A DNA stretch of 64,000 nucleotides. It comes from JAWKNZ01 sp041391425 (GTDB taxonomy: Bacteria > Bdellovibrionota_B > Oligoflexia > Oligoflexales > JAWKNZ01). Shown here in pieces: positions 18,826 through 27,306 of this stretch. Where the stretch lies: assembly GCA_041391425.1 (NCBI GenBank), contig JAWKNZ010000003.1, positions 310,001 to 374,000 on the forward strand, in the 5' to 3' direction. Each line of letters starts with the position of its first letter. Position 1 is the stretch's first letter. Both the position numbers and the translations under genes were made by a program. The notes below the pieces were generated by a model. It made no database searches, had not been told where the DNA came from, and worked only from the letters and a program-made list of their open reading frames with translations.

Positions 18826-19484
18826 ATGAGCGATCAAGATGAAATAGATTCACTCTTAAATGAAAACACTGCCTCAGAAGCTTTGGCACAGGAGCAAAAT
18901 AGCTCAGACCCTTCTAGTTTAGAGAGTACAGGAGAAAGTGCTTCTAACCAAGAAGAATTAAATTCAGCTCAAAATAGTGATGATGCAGCATCGAATGATG
19001 ATAAGGATAGAGTGCAGGTTCTAAAGGGGTAGCTTGGGTTGATTATATACCTAGAGATACAAGACCAAAGCCAAAAAGCTTAGTTGAAACGATTGCTAGG
19101 GAGCAAGAAGATCTAGAATCTGAGATGGAAGAATGCGAAATAAAGGTGCTCACTTATGTGAAGAAGAAGGGGATACACAGAGCTTATTATCAAGGCTGGG
19201 TGCGAGCACAAAACGATTATTTTAGGGCGGCAATGCTTCTTAAGGAGCGAAAATTGGTAGTTGCCAGTAAGCAGCAAGAAGATGATCCTGAAGAAAGTAA
19301 TGCTTCCACAAAAGATAGTGAAGCTGCCGAAAGAGAAACGGCAGATAGAGACGATCTGTCTTCTTTTGAAGCAGATGAAAGTATTGAGTCTAAGTCTGGT
19401 AATGAAGAATCATCAGAGCTGCCATCTTCTCAAATTGAAGAAGATGGGGTGATGAATGACGCTTCAGTCGAAAAAGCTAGCTAA
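18826..19484 (+). pseudogene. Acidic protein gene split by a one-base loss
   Basis: Frame 1 starts at ATG 18826 (RBS GAGGAAAG) and reads an acidic Ser/Glu/Asp-rich segment to TAG at 19030. The next frame, open through 19484, continues without a break as VAWVDYIPRDTRPKPKSLVE, then a helical domain with RAYYQGWVRAQNDYFRAAML and another acidic tail. One extra G in GGGG at 19026-19029 restores a single protein of about 219 residues. No family is recognised. It sits divergent to the helicase. The second half also has its own ATG at 19125, so a shorter product is possible. Confidence 0.65.
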
Positions 19485-19485
19485 T

Positions 19486-19605
19486 AAGGGGAGCAAAGCC
19501 TATCGTATACTGCGTTAGGCCTAAAGAACAGCCGCCGCTGTACTATAAGGTACTAACTCCCGATTTTTTTAGGCAAGTCTTGTCTGATAGGTTTTGCTCC
19601 CCTTA
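19486..19605. repeat. 120-bp inverted-repeat structure, possible small MITE
   Basis: AAGGGGAGCAAAGCCTATC near 19486-19504 is matched inverted by GATAGGTTTTGCTCCCCTT at 19586-19604, with one G-T pair. Inside, GCCTAAA pairs with TTTAGGC, and GTAC...GTAC forms a small hairpin. It starts right at the stop codon of the broken gene. Termini and nesting look like a short foldback element, but no clear target duplication and no second copy was seen. Confidence 0.5.
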
Positions 19606-19724
19606 ATAAGTTATTGTAGGGTTATTTAGATTCATACTTCGATAATTGAAAAATTTATTGTGTGGAATGCTGCAATTGTCTATTTAATGTGCTTTTGCTA
19701 TGATGAAAGCCAGTCTTATATCTA

Positions 19725-19903
19725 GGGCGTGTTGACGTTTCATTTCCTACTACGAGCCAAACCCTTGAGTCACAACGTTGTCAGGGTTTCAAAAATTATC
19801 CTCAATGTACATCTAGTACACCTCCGGTAATTTTTGAAACCCTTCCTAGCTGCGACTTTCAAGTATTTGTCTCTCGCTACGAAAATGAAACGGCAACACG
19901 CCC
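19725..19903 (+). mobile_element. Foldback MITE, copy 3
   Basis: A 179-base copy of the element at 11079 in the same orientation, bounded by TA at 19723-19724 and 19904-19905. The right terminus has one mismatch (GAAACGGCAACACG). It lies between two broken genes. Confidence 0.88.
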
Positions 19904-20007
19904 TAATCTGGATCTTATCTCTTCTTTTCTTATTACGAAACACAGTGTAGATAACTCGTGGAATATGTTAAAGTATCTTTTTGTAATAAAAAAGCAGGAG
20001 ATATTTA

Positions 20008-20900
20008 ATGGTTAGGCGATCTATTGCAACTTTAAGAGCTAAGCTTTTTTTATACCCAGAATTGCTGATGTCAGCCTTTTGTGTTGTGGGCTTGGAAAGT
20101 TGTATGAGTGCGCGTGATGGACGGGTGTTGCAGAAAGATATTTTTGAAGTCAATACAAGGCTTATTACGCTTGAAAATCAACTTAAAAGACAGGTGAAAT
20201 AAGTGAGGAATCGAGTAAAAACTAATCTTAGGCAAGCTAATTCGACTGCAAGGTTAGATAAAATGGAACGTGATATTCAGCAGGTTAAGGGAGATATTGA
20301 TTCTTTGAAGGTTGGAGTGAAGACAGGAAAGTTGCCTGGTAGCGAGGGGGACGAAGGGTCTATCGGTTCTTTATTGGAAAAAATTGAAGAACGTTTAGTC
20401 AAACTCGAAGAAACGCAAATGGAGATTCTTGAGAGTATTGAAAAGAGTGCTTCTCGGCGAAAAAAAAAACTAGGAAGAGCGAAGTAAGTTCTGCTAATAC
20501 GCAGTCTTCGGAAAGGAAGGCTATTCATGGGATTGCTGCTTTTAGAAAAGCATTTCAGGAGAAGCGTTATTCTCACATAGTCTCTGATGTTGAGTCTGCC
20601 ATTAAAGTTAATAAAGGAAAAATCAAACAAGAGCTTTATTATTTTGAAGCTGAAAGTCTATTTAAAATTGGTAAAACAAAAGATGCTGCTGTGAAGTTTA
20701 GTAGCCTTATAGATAATTATAAGAATGGAATATTTATTACAAAAGCGCGAATGAGAATGGGAGATTGTTTTAGATTCCATGGTGATGATGACACGGCTCT
20801 GATTTATTATAAAGAAGCTTTGGAATCAAAGCCTAGCACGGAAGAAGTAAGGCAAATAAAGGAAAAGATCTCCAAGTTAAAAGTAAAAAAACCGGCGTAG
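20008..20900 (+). pseudogene. CpoB/YbgF-like coiled-coil TPR lipoprotein gene, broken twice
   Basis: The start gives a signal segment ending FCVVGLESC, then a coiled coil (NTRLITLENQLKRQVK). A TAA at 20200 interrupts it; the same frame continues as VRNRVKTNLRQANSTARLDK with more coiled coil to 20487. After an A10 run (20460-20469) the protein resumes in another frame: KAIHGIAAFRKAFQEKRY, LYYFEAESLFKIGKTKDAAV, then a TPR-like end to 20900. Lipoprotein, trimeric coiled coil and TPR in that order resemble CpoB, which coordinates peptidoglycan synthesis with Tol-Pal. One CAA-to-TAA change and one lost A would explain both breaks. Confidence 0.7.
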
Positions 20901-21030
20901 AAAGTAATCTGATGTTCGGAAACCTTGGTCAATGAAAGTAGGGTACTCTTGTGAAACAGTAACAATGTTTTGTAGGCTGAGAAGGTGTTAAGATTTATTT
21001 AAATTTGTTTTTATTAATTAAAGTTATGTT

Positions 21031-22086
21031 ATGTCTATTGTACTAGGAATTGAATCGAGTTGTGATGAAACGGCAATTGCCGTGGTCGAAGATGGTAAGC
21101 ATGTGCTTTCTTCATTGGTCTCATCACAAATTTCTGTACATGAAGTTTATGGTGGAGTTGTCCCTGAAATTGCGGCAAGGGAGCACCTTAAGGCTATCTC
21201 CCCCATGTTTGACGCCGCTCTTGCAGAAGCTAAAATAACTTCTGAGGACATTGATTTGATTGCTGTGACTCAGGGGCCAGGTCTTATAGGATGTTTGCTG
21301 GTTGGTGTTAGTTTTGCTAAAGGGCTGGCCTGCTCATTAAGAAAACCACTCATTCCAGTTGATCATGTCCATGCGCATTTGCATGGAGCTCTTCTTGGTA
21401 TTGCCGATTCGAATCAGTTGGCGCCAAGTCAACAGGTGTTTCCTTGTCTAGCGATGGTGGTCTCAGGAGGTCATACCAATCTTTACTATATGGAAGATGA
21501 GCTGAATTTTAATCTGTTTGCTACCACCATAGATGACGCATGTGGCGAGTGTTTTGATAAGGTTGCAAAGCTTTTGGGGTTTTCTTACCCTGGAGGACCT
21601 AAGATTGAAAAAGCTGCGTCTAAGGGAAATAGTGATCGCTTTTCTATGCCGCGAATGGTTCAAGAAAAATCTCGTATGGAGTTTAGCTACTCTGGTTTAA
21701 AAACTCATATGGTTAATTTAAAAAATAAACATGGTGAGTTTGTAGAGCAAGATTTATACGATGTTTGTGCTTCTTTTCAACAGGAAGCTTTGGGGCAATT
21801 GATAAGAAAGATTAAGTTTGCTTATCAGAAGTACCCCAAGGCAAAATCGTTGATTGTAGCGGGTGGAGTGGCTGCAAATAGTTATTTTAGAGATCTTGTT
21901 AATAAAGAGATCGATTTGCCTGCTTTTTTTCCGGGTTTAGCATATTGCTCGGATAATGCTGCTATGATTGCTTCTTTGGGCTGGCATGAATATCGTGCAG
22001 CTCAAAACTGCGAACGTTTTATGGAAGATCAAGACTGGGATGCGTATTCTCGTTATAAATTCGAATTATATTTTCAGAGAAATTAG
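21031..22086 (+). CDS. tsaD: tRNA N6-threonylcarbamoyladenosine transferase TsaD
   Basis: TsaD transfers the threonylcarbamoyl group to A37 of ANN-decoding tRNAs. The 351-residue protein is full length: LGIESSCDETAIAVV, GGVVPEIAAREH, QGPGLIGCLLVG, the metal-binding HVHAHLHG, VSGGHTNLY, DDACGECFDKVAKLLG and LIVAGGVAANSYFR. It is followed by rsmA after 2 bases, so the pair is co-transcribed. Confidence 0.97.
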   Translation: MSIVLGIESSCDETAIAVVEDGKHVLSSLVSSQISVHEVYGGVVPEIAAREHLKAISPMFDAALAEAKITSEDIDLIAVTQGPGLIGCLLVGVSFAKGLACSLRKPLIPVDHVHAHLHGALLGIADSNQLAPSQQVFPCLAMVVSGGHTNLYYMEDELNFNLFATTIDDACGECFDKVAKLLGFSYPGGPKIEKAASKGNSDRFSMPRMVQEKSRMEFSYSGLKTHMVNLKNKHGEFVEQDLYDVCASFQQEALGQLIRKIKFAYQKYPKAKSLIVAGGVAANSYFRDLVNKEIDLPAFFPGLAYCSDNAAMIASLGWHEYRAAQNCERFMEDQDWDAYSRYKFELYFQRN

Positions 22087-22088
22087 CT

Positions 22089-22907
22089 ATGGCTTTTGAT
22101 CGCCCTATCAAACAAAGAAGATCTTTAAGTCAAGTTTTTTTGACGACTACATGGCCATGTGAAAAGATGACGAACCTTCTTATTTCTAATGGAGTTGAGT
22201 CTTGTCTTGAAATTGGTCCTGGAGACGGAATTTTGACAAATGCTTTGTTAGAATCCCAAATTAATGTTTTTGCAGTAGAAAAGGATAAGAGATTTGCAGA
22301 CAAACTTATTGAGACTTATAGGTTAGATGAAGGAATGTCTGAACGTAAGTTGTCTGTGTTAAATATGGATATACTAAAGCTCGATCTTGTAAAATGGCTA
22401 GATCATAACGGAGAAAAAATAGGGGTTTGCGGTAATATCCCATATAATATATCAACCCCAGTGATACAATGGATCTTACCGTTTATCGGCAGGATCAAGT
22501 GCGCTGTTTTTATGGTTCAAAAGGAGTTTGCGCAACGAATTGCGGCGCAACCTTTAACTAAAGCTTATGGTAGCTTGAGTGTATACACTCAACTTAGAGC
22601 AAATGTGAAATACGAATACGAAGTAAAAAAAGAGTTGTTTAAGCCTATACCAAAAGTTGATAGTGCGGTTATATCTCTTACTGCAAAAGAGAATGCATTT
22701 ACCGATGTTGAGTTATATCAAAGTGAAATGATTACCCGAGCTGCCTTTTCTAAACGAAGAAAAAAAATGCGAAATAGCATATCTGAATTTATAAAAGATA
22801 TGGATGAATCGGAATTTGGAATTGATTTTGATCGGCGTCCTGACTCATTTAGTCCTGAAGAGTATATAGAAATTGGGAAAAAAGCATTCTTACTGAAAAA
22901 GAGTTAG
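22089..22907 (+). CDS. rsmA: 16S rRNA dimethyladenosine transferase RsmA (KsgA)
   Basis: RsmA dimethylates two adjacent adenines in helix 45 of 16S rRNA late in 30S assembly. Visible: SLSQVFLTT at the N-terminus (family norm is K-x-x-GQ-x-FL), SAM motif LEIGPGDGILTNALL, the acidic VEKDKRFADKL, the catalytic NIPYNIS motif, and KPIPKVDSAVISL. At 272 residues the length is normal. It overlaps functionally and physically with tsaD just upstream. Confidence 0.95.
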   Translation: MAFDRPIKQRRSLSQVFLTTTWPCEKMTNLLISNGVESCLEIGPGDGILTNALLESQINVFAVEKDKRFADKLIETYRLDEGMSERKLSVLNMDILKLDLVKWLDHNGEKIGVCGNIPYNISTPVIQWILPFIGRIKCAVFMVQKEFAQRIAAQPLTKAYGSLSVYTQLRANVKYEYEVKKELFKPIPKVDSAVISLTAKENAFTDVELYQSEMITRAAFSKRRKKMRNSISEFIKDMDESEFGIDFDRRPDSFSPEEYIEIGKKAFLLKKS

Positions 22908-22980
22908 AAAGTGTGTTGTATATAAGTTTTGTAGATTTGCATATGCGTCAGTGACAGCTGTTTTTTGCTGATAGTGTCTG

Positions 22981-23322
22981 TCAATAATAATCAATAGCAT
23001 TCTCGTCTGGTGAGTAGCTGTTTTGAAAATCTAAATTAACAGTTACAGTTCCTTCAAGAATTCTTGCTCGGCAAGCAAGGCGAACTTTGCCAGATTGAGT
23101 ATCCAATCCCATTTTTGCCAATAGCTTTCTTTCGTCTTCTTCCATTTCTGTCACTTTGCTGTCTGGAGTTGATAGGCTAATTTCTATCGCGCACATGCCA
23201 CAACTACAGGAAGCACATCCATAGCGTATATCAATCTTATTGCGAATTGCTATAGCTAATATTTTTGCGTTAGAATTTGCGTCGCATTCTATTGATCCTG
23301 GATTGAATATTACTTTTGCCAT
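22981..23322 (-). CDS. [2Fe-2S] ferredoxin
   Basis: A 113-residue plant/adrenodoxin-type ferredoxin. The cluster ligands are in YGCASCSCGMC, where spacing Cys-x5-Cys-x2-Cys can be read, with the fourth Cys in RLACRARI. The insert TEMEEDERKLLAKMG is common in bacterial ferredoxins of the Isc/adrenodoxin group. The partner reductase is not in the window. It is divergent from the small plus-strand ORF at 23349. Confidence 0.9.
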   Translation of the reverse strand: MAKVIFNPGSIECDANSNAKILAIAIRNKIDIRYGCASCSCGMCAIEISLSTPDSKVTEMEEDERKLLAKMGLDTQSGKVRLACRARILEGTVTVNLDFQNSYSPDENAIDYY

Positions 23323-23348
23323 TTATAGATACACCTTTAGGTAGTCAT

Positions 23349-23519
23349 ATGAGTTCTTTAAAAGTTGTTGGCCTGTTGGTAAAACCTATTATAGCCACGC
23401 TAAAATTTTTGATTCTATATGAGAGACTATTTTTTAACATCTCTTTTGGACAAGGTTTATATGCTGGCTTCGCTCTTGGATATGTAACCCGCATTAGAAA
23501 TACAAACACGGATTACTAG
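23349..23519 (+). CDS. Possible small hydrophobic protein (56 aa)
   Basis: ATG 23349 opens a 56-residue frame with a hydrophobic stretch (VVGLLVKPIIATLKFLILYE) and a Gly/aromatic segment (FGQGLYAGFALGYVTR), which could be a membrane microprotein. AGG at 23339-23341 is a weak ribosome-binding site. It fills the gap between ferredoxin and the end of dapD without overlap. No homologue is recalled, so it may not be real. Confidence 0.4.
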   Translation: MSSLKVVGLLVKPIIATLKFLILYERLFFNISFGQGLYAGFALGYVTRIRNTNTDY

Positions 23520-23525
23520 GTTTCT

Positions 23526-24356
23526 CTAAACTGAAAGTGCAAATTCTCTTAGGGTATCATTTAATGATGTTTTAAGGTCAGTTGAAGCTTTTCTTTCTCC
23601 AATGATATACGCACAACTTGTGTATATTTTTCCTCCGGCGACTTCTTTCTCTTGGGTTCCTGGCAACACGACTGAGCGTGGTGGTATTTTCCCTTTGGTA
23701 ATTGATAGTTGAGATGATCGGGCATCAATGATTGGAGTCGATGCAGTGAGTGTGACGTTAGCTGCTAAGACAGCTTCTTTTCCAACTTGTACCCCTTCAA
23801 CTATGATGCATCTCGAACCAATGAAGGCTCCATCTTCTATTATAACCGGATTTGCGGATGCCGGCTCTAGAACACCTCCTAATCCCACACCTCCTGAAAG
23901 ATGGACATTCTTTCCTACTTGCGCACATGTACCTACAGTTGCCCAGGTATCAACCATGGAGCCGGCTCCAATCCACGCACCAAGATTGACATAGGATGGC
24001 ATAAGTACAACGCCCGGTTCCATAAAAGTTCCGTAGCGTGCGGTAGCTGGTGGAACGACTCGGACTTTTAATTCGCTGAAATTTTTCTTCAGTGGAATCT
24101 TATCGTGATAGGTGAATGGGCCTACATTATATTCTTCCATGTCTCTAATTTGAAAATAAAGGAGAATAGCCTTTTTTATCCAAGCGTGTGTAACCCAATG
24201 GTCATTTTCTGGCGTTGCTACTCTGATCTTTCCTCTGTCGAGCAAGCTTATTGTTGTCTCTATAGCTTCTTTGGCTTTATCTAGTGCTTCACGATTGCCG
24301 TTGTTTACGGCTTTTTCAGTTTCCTCTATTGTTTTACTTAGTTCATTGATATCCAT
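23526..24356 (-). CDS. dapD: Tetrahydrodipicolinate N-succinyltransferase DapD
   Basis: DapD succinylates tetrahydrodipicolinate in lysine and meso-diaminopimelate synthesis. The 276-residue protein has an N-terminal helical domain and a left-handed beta-helix made of hexapeptides (VVLMPSYVNLGAWIGAGSMV, NVHLSGGVGLGGVLEP, GAFIGSRCIIVEGVQVG), with the usual C-terminal extension. It lies 13 bases downstream of the aminotransferase on the same strand, a pathway operon. Confidence 0.96.
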   Translation of the reverse strand: MDINELSKTIEETEKAVNNGNREALDKAKEAIETTISLLDRGKIRVATPENDHWVTHAWIKKAILLYFQIRDMEEYNVGPFTYHDKIPLKKNFSELKVRVVPPATARYGTFMEPGVVLMPSYVNLGAWIGAGSMVDTWATVGTCAQVGKNVHLSGGVGLGGVLEPASANPVIIEDGAFIGSRCIIVEGVQVGKEAVLAANVTLTASTPIIDARSSQLSITKGKIPPRSVVLPGTQEKEVAGGKIYTSCAYIIGERKASTDLKTSLNDTLREFALSV

Positions 24357-24369
24357 CTTCCGCCCTCTT

Positions 24370-25569
24370 TCATATTTTAGTTAAAAAATCTTCTATTTTA
24401 TCCATTGCAGTTTTAATTTGTTGTTCGTCTGGTACTAGTGCTAAACGGAACATCCCATTTATGTTTTCACCCAGCCAGCTTGAAGGGGTTGTAATGACTC
24501 CTTGTTCAGCTAAATCTAAACAGAATTTTATATCATTACCATTAAATTGCTTGGGAACTTTGCACCAAAGGTAGAATGTTGCATCTGGAACTCGCTCTAG
24601 CAAGCCTAATTCTTTGAGCTTCTCTGCAGCAATTTTGATGCGCTGAGAAAATATTTTACGTCTTTCTGCAACATGAATATCATCGCTCCATGCTTTAGCA
24701 GCTGCTCGTTGTATAAAATCTGGTTGGCCTAGGCCAAAATTTGATCGTGCTTTAATATGAGGTGTAATAAATCTAGAATCACCTGCGATCATGCCGGCTC
24801 TAAATCCAGTCATGCCAGATCTCTTGGAAAGGCTAAAAAAGGCTATAACCCTATCTTGTGAAATACTAAGCGGAGAAACTGGAAGTTTATTTTTGTTTTC
24901 ATCTTTATCCAGCTCGATTGGATAAATATCAAGATAGCAGTCATCACTCAAAAGCAAAGTATCTGTTTGCTGACACCAGTCTATCAAGTTTTCCCAGTAC
25001 TTTCTGGGAGCGCAGACACCTGTGGGATTATTGGGATAGTTTACCCATATGGCAGCTGCATCTTTTACTAACCGCTTTTCCAATTTCCAAGGCTCTAATA
25101 GATAGTCATTTTCTTCCATAAGATCTACCGAAATAGGGGTTGCCCCCGAAAATATAGCTGAGGTTCGATAGACAGGATAGCCTGGATTAGGAATAATAAT
25201 GTTCTTTTTTCCACCTGATCGTCCGACAATCGATAGTGCAATGTGAAAAATAGCTTCTTTACTGCCTCTTGTCGGTAATGTTTTCCAGGCGTCTGATGGT
25301 GTTAGACCTAAGCGTCTTTCCAGGTAGTTTAAATGAGCATTTGATAGCTCGTTTTGCCCCACAATACTTGGGTATTGGCTTATTTCAGAAAGGCTTGTGC
25401 GAATCGTATCGTTAATTTCAGGCCAGAGAGGGATGCGAGGATCACCGGTACCGAAATCGAATACTTCTTTTCTTTTTTGTAACAAATTTCCTTTAATTCT
25501 TTTGAGCTCTTCCATTGGATAAGGAGGAAGCAGAGCTGTCGTGTCGTTAGTAAGATATTGTTCTGTCAT
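24370..25569 (-). CDS. dapC: PLP aminotransferase, probable N-succinyl-diaminopimelate aminotransferase
   Basis: A fold-type I class I/II aminotransferase of 399 residues: FDFGTGDPRIPLWPEI, PTRGSKEAIFH, NPGYPVYRTSAIFSGA, WVNYPNNPTGV, the Asp of LLSDDCYLDIY, the PLP lysine in FFSLSKRSGMTGFRAG and the FRLALVP Arg. Adjacency to dapD strongly suggests the DapC step (glutamate to N-succinyl-2-amino-6-ketopimelate). Sequence alone does not exclude another substrate. Confidence 0.85.
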   Translation of the reverse strand: MTEQYLTNDTTALLPPYPMEELKRIKGNLLQKRKEVFDFGTGDPRIPLWPEINDTIRTSLSEISQYPSIVGQNELSNAHLNYLERRLGLTPSDAWKTLPTRGSKEAIFHIALSIVGRSGGKKNIIIPNPGYPVYRTSAIFSGATPISVDLMEENDYLLEPWKLEKRLVKDAAAIWVNYPNNPTGVCAPRKYWENLIDWCQQTDTLLLSDDCYLDIYPIELDKDENKNKLPVSPLSISQDRVIAFFSLSKRSGMTGFRAGMIAGDSRFITPHIKARSNFGLGQPDFIQRAAAKAWSDDIHVAERRKIFSQRIKIAAEKLKELGLLERVPDATFYLWCKVPKQFNGNDIKFCLDLAEQGVITTPSSWLGENINGMFRLALVPDEQQIKTAMDKIEDFLTKI

Positions 25570-25709
25570 AAGTGTTGTACCATGTCCCTTTTACTCAATA
25601 TGTGGGTATTCCATAGTGCATGTTTGAGGTATTTTTCCTCATTGCTGGAAAATCATACTAGGTTTCCATTGGTTTCGCTATAAGAAGCTTTCTACTCTGT
25701 CGGTTATTA

Positions 25710-25888
25710 GGGCGTGTTGACGTTTCATTTTCGTAGCGAGAGACAAATACTTGAAAGTCGCAGCTAGGAAGGGTTTCAAAAATTACCGGAGGTGTACTAG
25801 ATGTACATTGAGGATAATTTTTGAAACCCTGACAACGTTGTGACTCAAGGATTTGGCTCGTAGTAGGAAATGAAACGTCAACACGCCC
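25710..25888 (-). mobile_element. Foldback MITE, copy 4 (inverted)
   Basis: A 179-base copy of the element at 11079, in the opposite orientation, bounded by TA at 25708-25709 and 25889-25890. It lies 140 bases upstream of dapC, where its hairpin could affect the leader or insulate the operon. Confidence 0.88.
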
Positions 25889-26003
25889 TAACAAGGAAAA
25901 GAAAAATTGCTTGAAGCTATGCGATGAATGCGTACGATTGGTGACTTCTATGCTGTTCTATATGGATGATAAGACTACCAAGTATTAAGCGATTGCAAAT
26001 AAT

Positions 26004-26636
26004 TTATAGCTTTTTTGCTGATTTTTTGAAGTTGCAGGTATAGGCTAATGGTGATTTCCACAGCCTGTGTTCATGCAGACCATAGCGTTCGCAGCGGGAT
26101 TTAACGGATTGTATAGTTTGATAGCATGGGTCGGGAATCACTTCCGTGATTGAAAGGATGCCGCCTTCTTTTAGAGCTTTTGCAGCTTCCGCTATGACCA
26201 AGTCTTTTTGTGGGATTTCACCTAAAACTGTTACCATTACAATACGGTCGTAGTGTTGTGGGATTAATAATTGTGGTCTAATTTTTCCATGGTGGATTGA
26301 GATATTTTGCACGCGATGTTTTCGAGCTCGTTTTTCTAACTTTCGAAGCATTTTTTCTTGCATATCAAGTGCAAAGACATGGCCATGCTCCCCTAATTTT
26401 AATGCTGTTGGGACACTAATGCGGCCAGCTCCACAGCCTAGATCAGCTACAACCATGCCTGGCTCTAATTGTAGTTTATCGACAATTTTATTACTGTTTG
26501 ATACGAAGGTCATATATGGATTTTCTAACATCCATGCTAACCAGGAGGGCCAGGGTATCGTCCAATACATACAGGTGACACGCCACAAAACACATAGGCA
26601 CAAAATCATAAGAAGTAATATCGCTAAAATTGTCAT
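26004..26636 (-). CDS. Membrane-anchored class I SAM methyltransferase
   Basis: Residues 1-20 form a transmembrane helix (MTILAILLLMILCLCVLWRV), followed by an aromatic interface segment. The methyltransferase starts with VADLGCGAGRISVPTAL (motif I), then FALDMQEKMLRKLEKRA (motif II), and ILSITEVIPDP. It is similar to UbiE/phospholipid N-methyltransferase-type small enzymes, which act on membrane lipids or quinones. The substrate cannot be told. At 210 residues it is complete. Confidence 0.85.
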   Translation of the reverse strand: MTILAILLLMILCLCVLWRVTCMYWTIPWPSWLAWMLENPYMTFVSNSNKIVDKLQLEPGMVVADLGCGAGRISVPTALKLGEHGHVFALDMQEKMLRKLEKRARKHRVQNISIHHGKIRPQLLIPQHYDRIVMVTVLGEIPQKDLVIAEAAKALKEGGILSITEVIPDPCYQTIQSVKSRCERYGLHEHRLWKSPLAYTCNFKKSAKKL

Positions 26637-26712
26637 TCTCTTTGCCTTAGAAATCTGTCAGGCATGAGTATGCTTGTACTTTTGTACAGCATGGCTGGCG
26701 GTGTCTAAATTA

Positions 26713-27006
26713 TTAATGAGCATACTGGTTCTTCTTTTTTGCCTGTCTGTTTTTCTCGATAGTTGATAGTCCATTTAGACCTAAAAAGAAAGGCGAATCT
26801 AATTGGTCTTTATTCACAGATAGTTGCAATGAATATGGTGATGACTTTTGCTGCTCTTCAGGGTTAATAAGAGAGATTTTAAATGTGGCTGATTTAGTAG
26901 TAGAAGGTTTCAAAAATGTATTCTTTTGTTCTGGCTGTTGGGCATCGTTTTGCCAAGCTAGTTGTAATAGTATTAATATCCAAGCAGTGGTTGCGAGTAT
27001 TTTCAT
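26713..27006 (-). CDS. Small exported protein, unknown function
   Basis: The 97-residue product has a signal peptide (MKILATTAWILILLQLAWQN then DAQQ). The short mature region is polar with lysine-rich ends (NRQAKKKNQYAH). It ends 76 bases beyond the methyltransferase start on the same strand, so the two may be co-transcribed. No family is recognised. Confidence 0.6.
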   Translation of the reverse strand: MKILATTAWILILLQLAWQNDAQQPEQKNTFLKPSTTKSATFKISLINPEEQQKSSPYSLQLSVNKDQLDSPFFLGLNGLSTIEKNRQAKKKNQYAH

Positions 27007-27062
27007 GATAAGGCCTCTTTTTTTAAGTGCTTAATAATAAATATGAATATTTCTGAATACTA

Positions 27063-27163
27063 GGGCGTGTTGACGTTTCACTTCCTACTACGAGCCAAAC
27101 CCTTCCTAGCTGCGACTTTCAAGTATTTGTCTCTCGTTACGAAAATGAAACGTCAACACGCCC
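27063..27163 (+). mobile_element. Foldback MITE, copy 5 (internally deleted)
   Basis: A 101-base copy bounded by TA at 27061-27062 and 27164-27165. Both termini are present, but 78 bases are missing between two AAACCCTT direct repeats that occur in full copies. This points to a slippage or recombination deletion. It lies 56 bases upstream of the small exported protein. Confidence 0.88.
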
Positions 27164-27306
27164 TAAGTGTTTCTTAAAAAGAGTTATCGGTAGGAATATT
27201 TTTACTTTATTTAAAATAAATAAATTTATATATGTAATATTAGCATGTTGTTATAATTTTGTTGCTTTGAAGCAATCTATGAACTGCTTTTAGGTGTTTG
27301 TTGGAG

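Noticed and set aside
17164..20469. Programmed ribosomal frameshifting as the cause of the split genes
   Set aside because: No classical slippery heptamer plus downstream pseudoknot was seen at the sites, and the affected genes are not of families known to use it. Transcriptional slippage at A10 (20460) is not fully excluded.
22981..23322. Ferredoxin as the IscX/Isc-operon Fdx
   Set aside because: No isc or suf gene lies nearby, so the specific role was not assigned.
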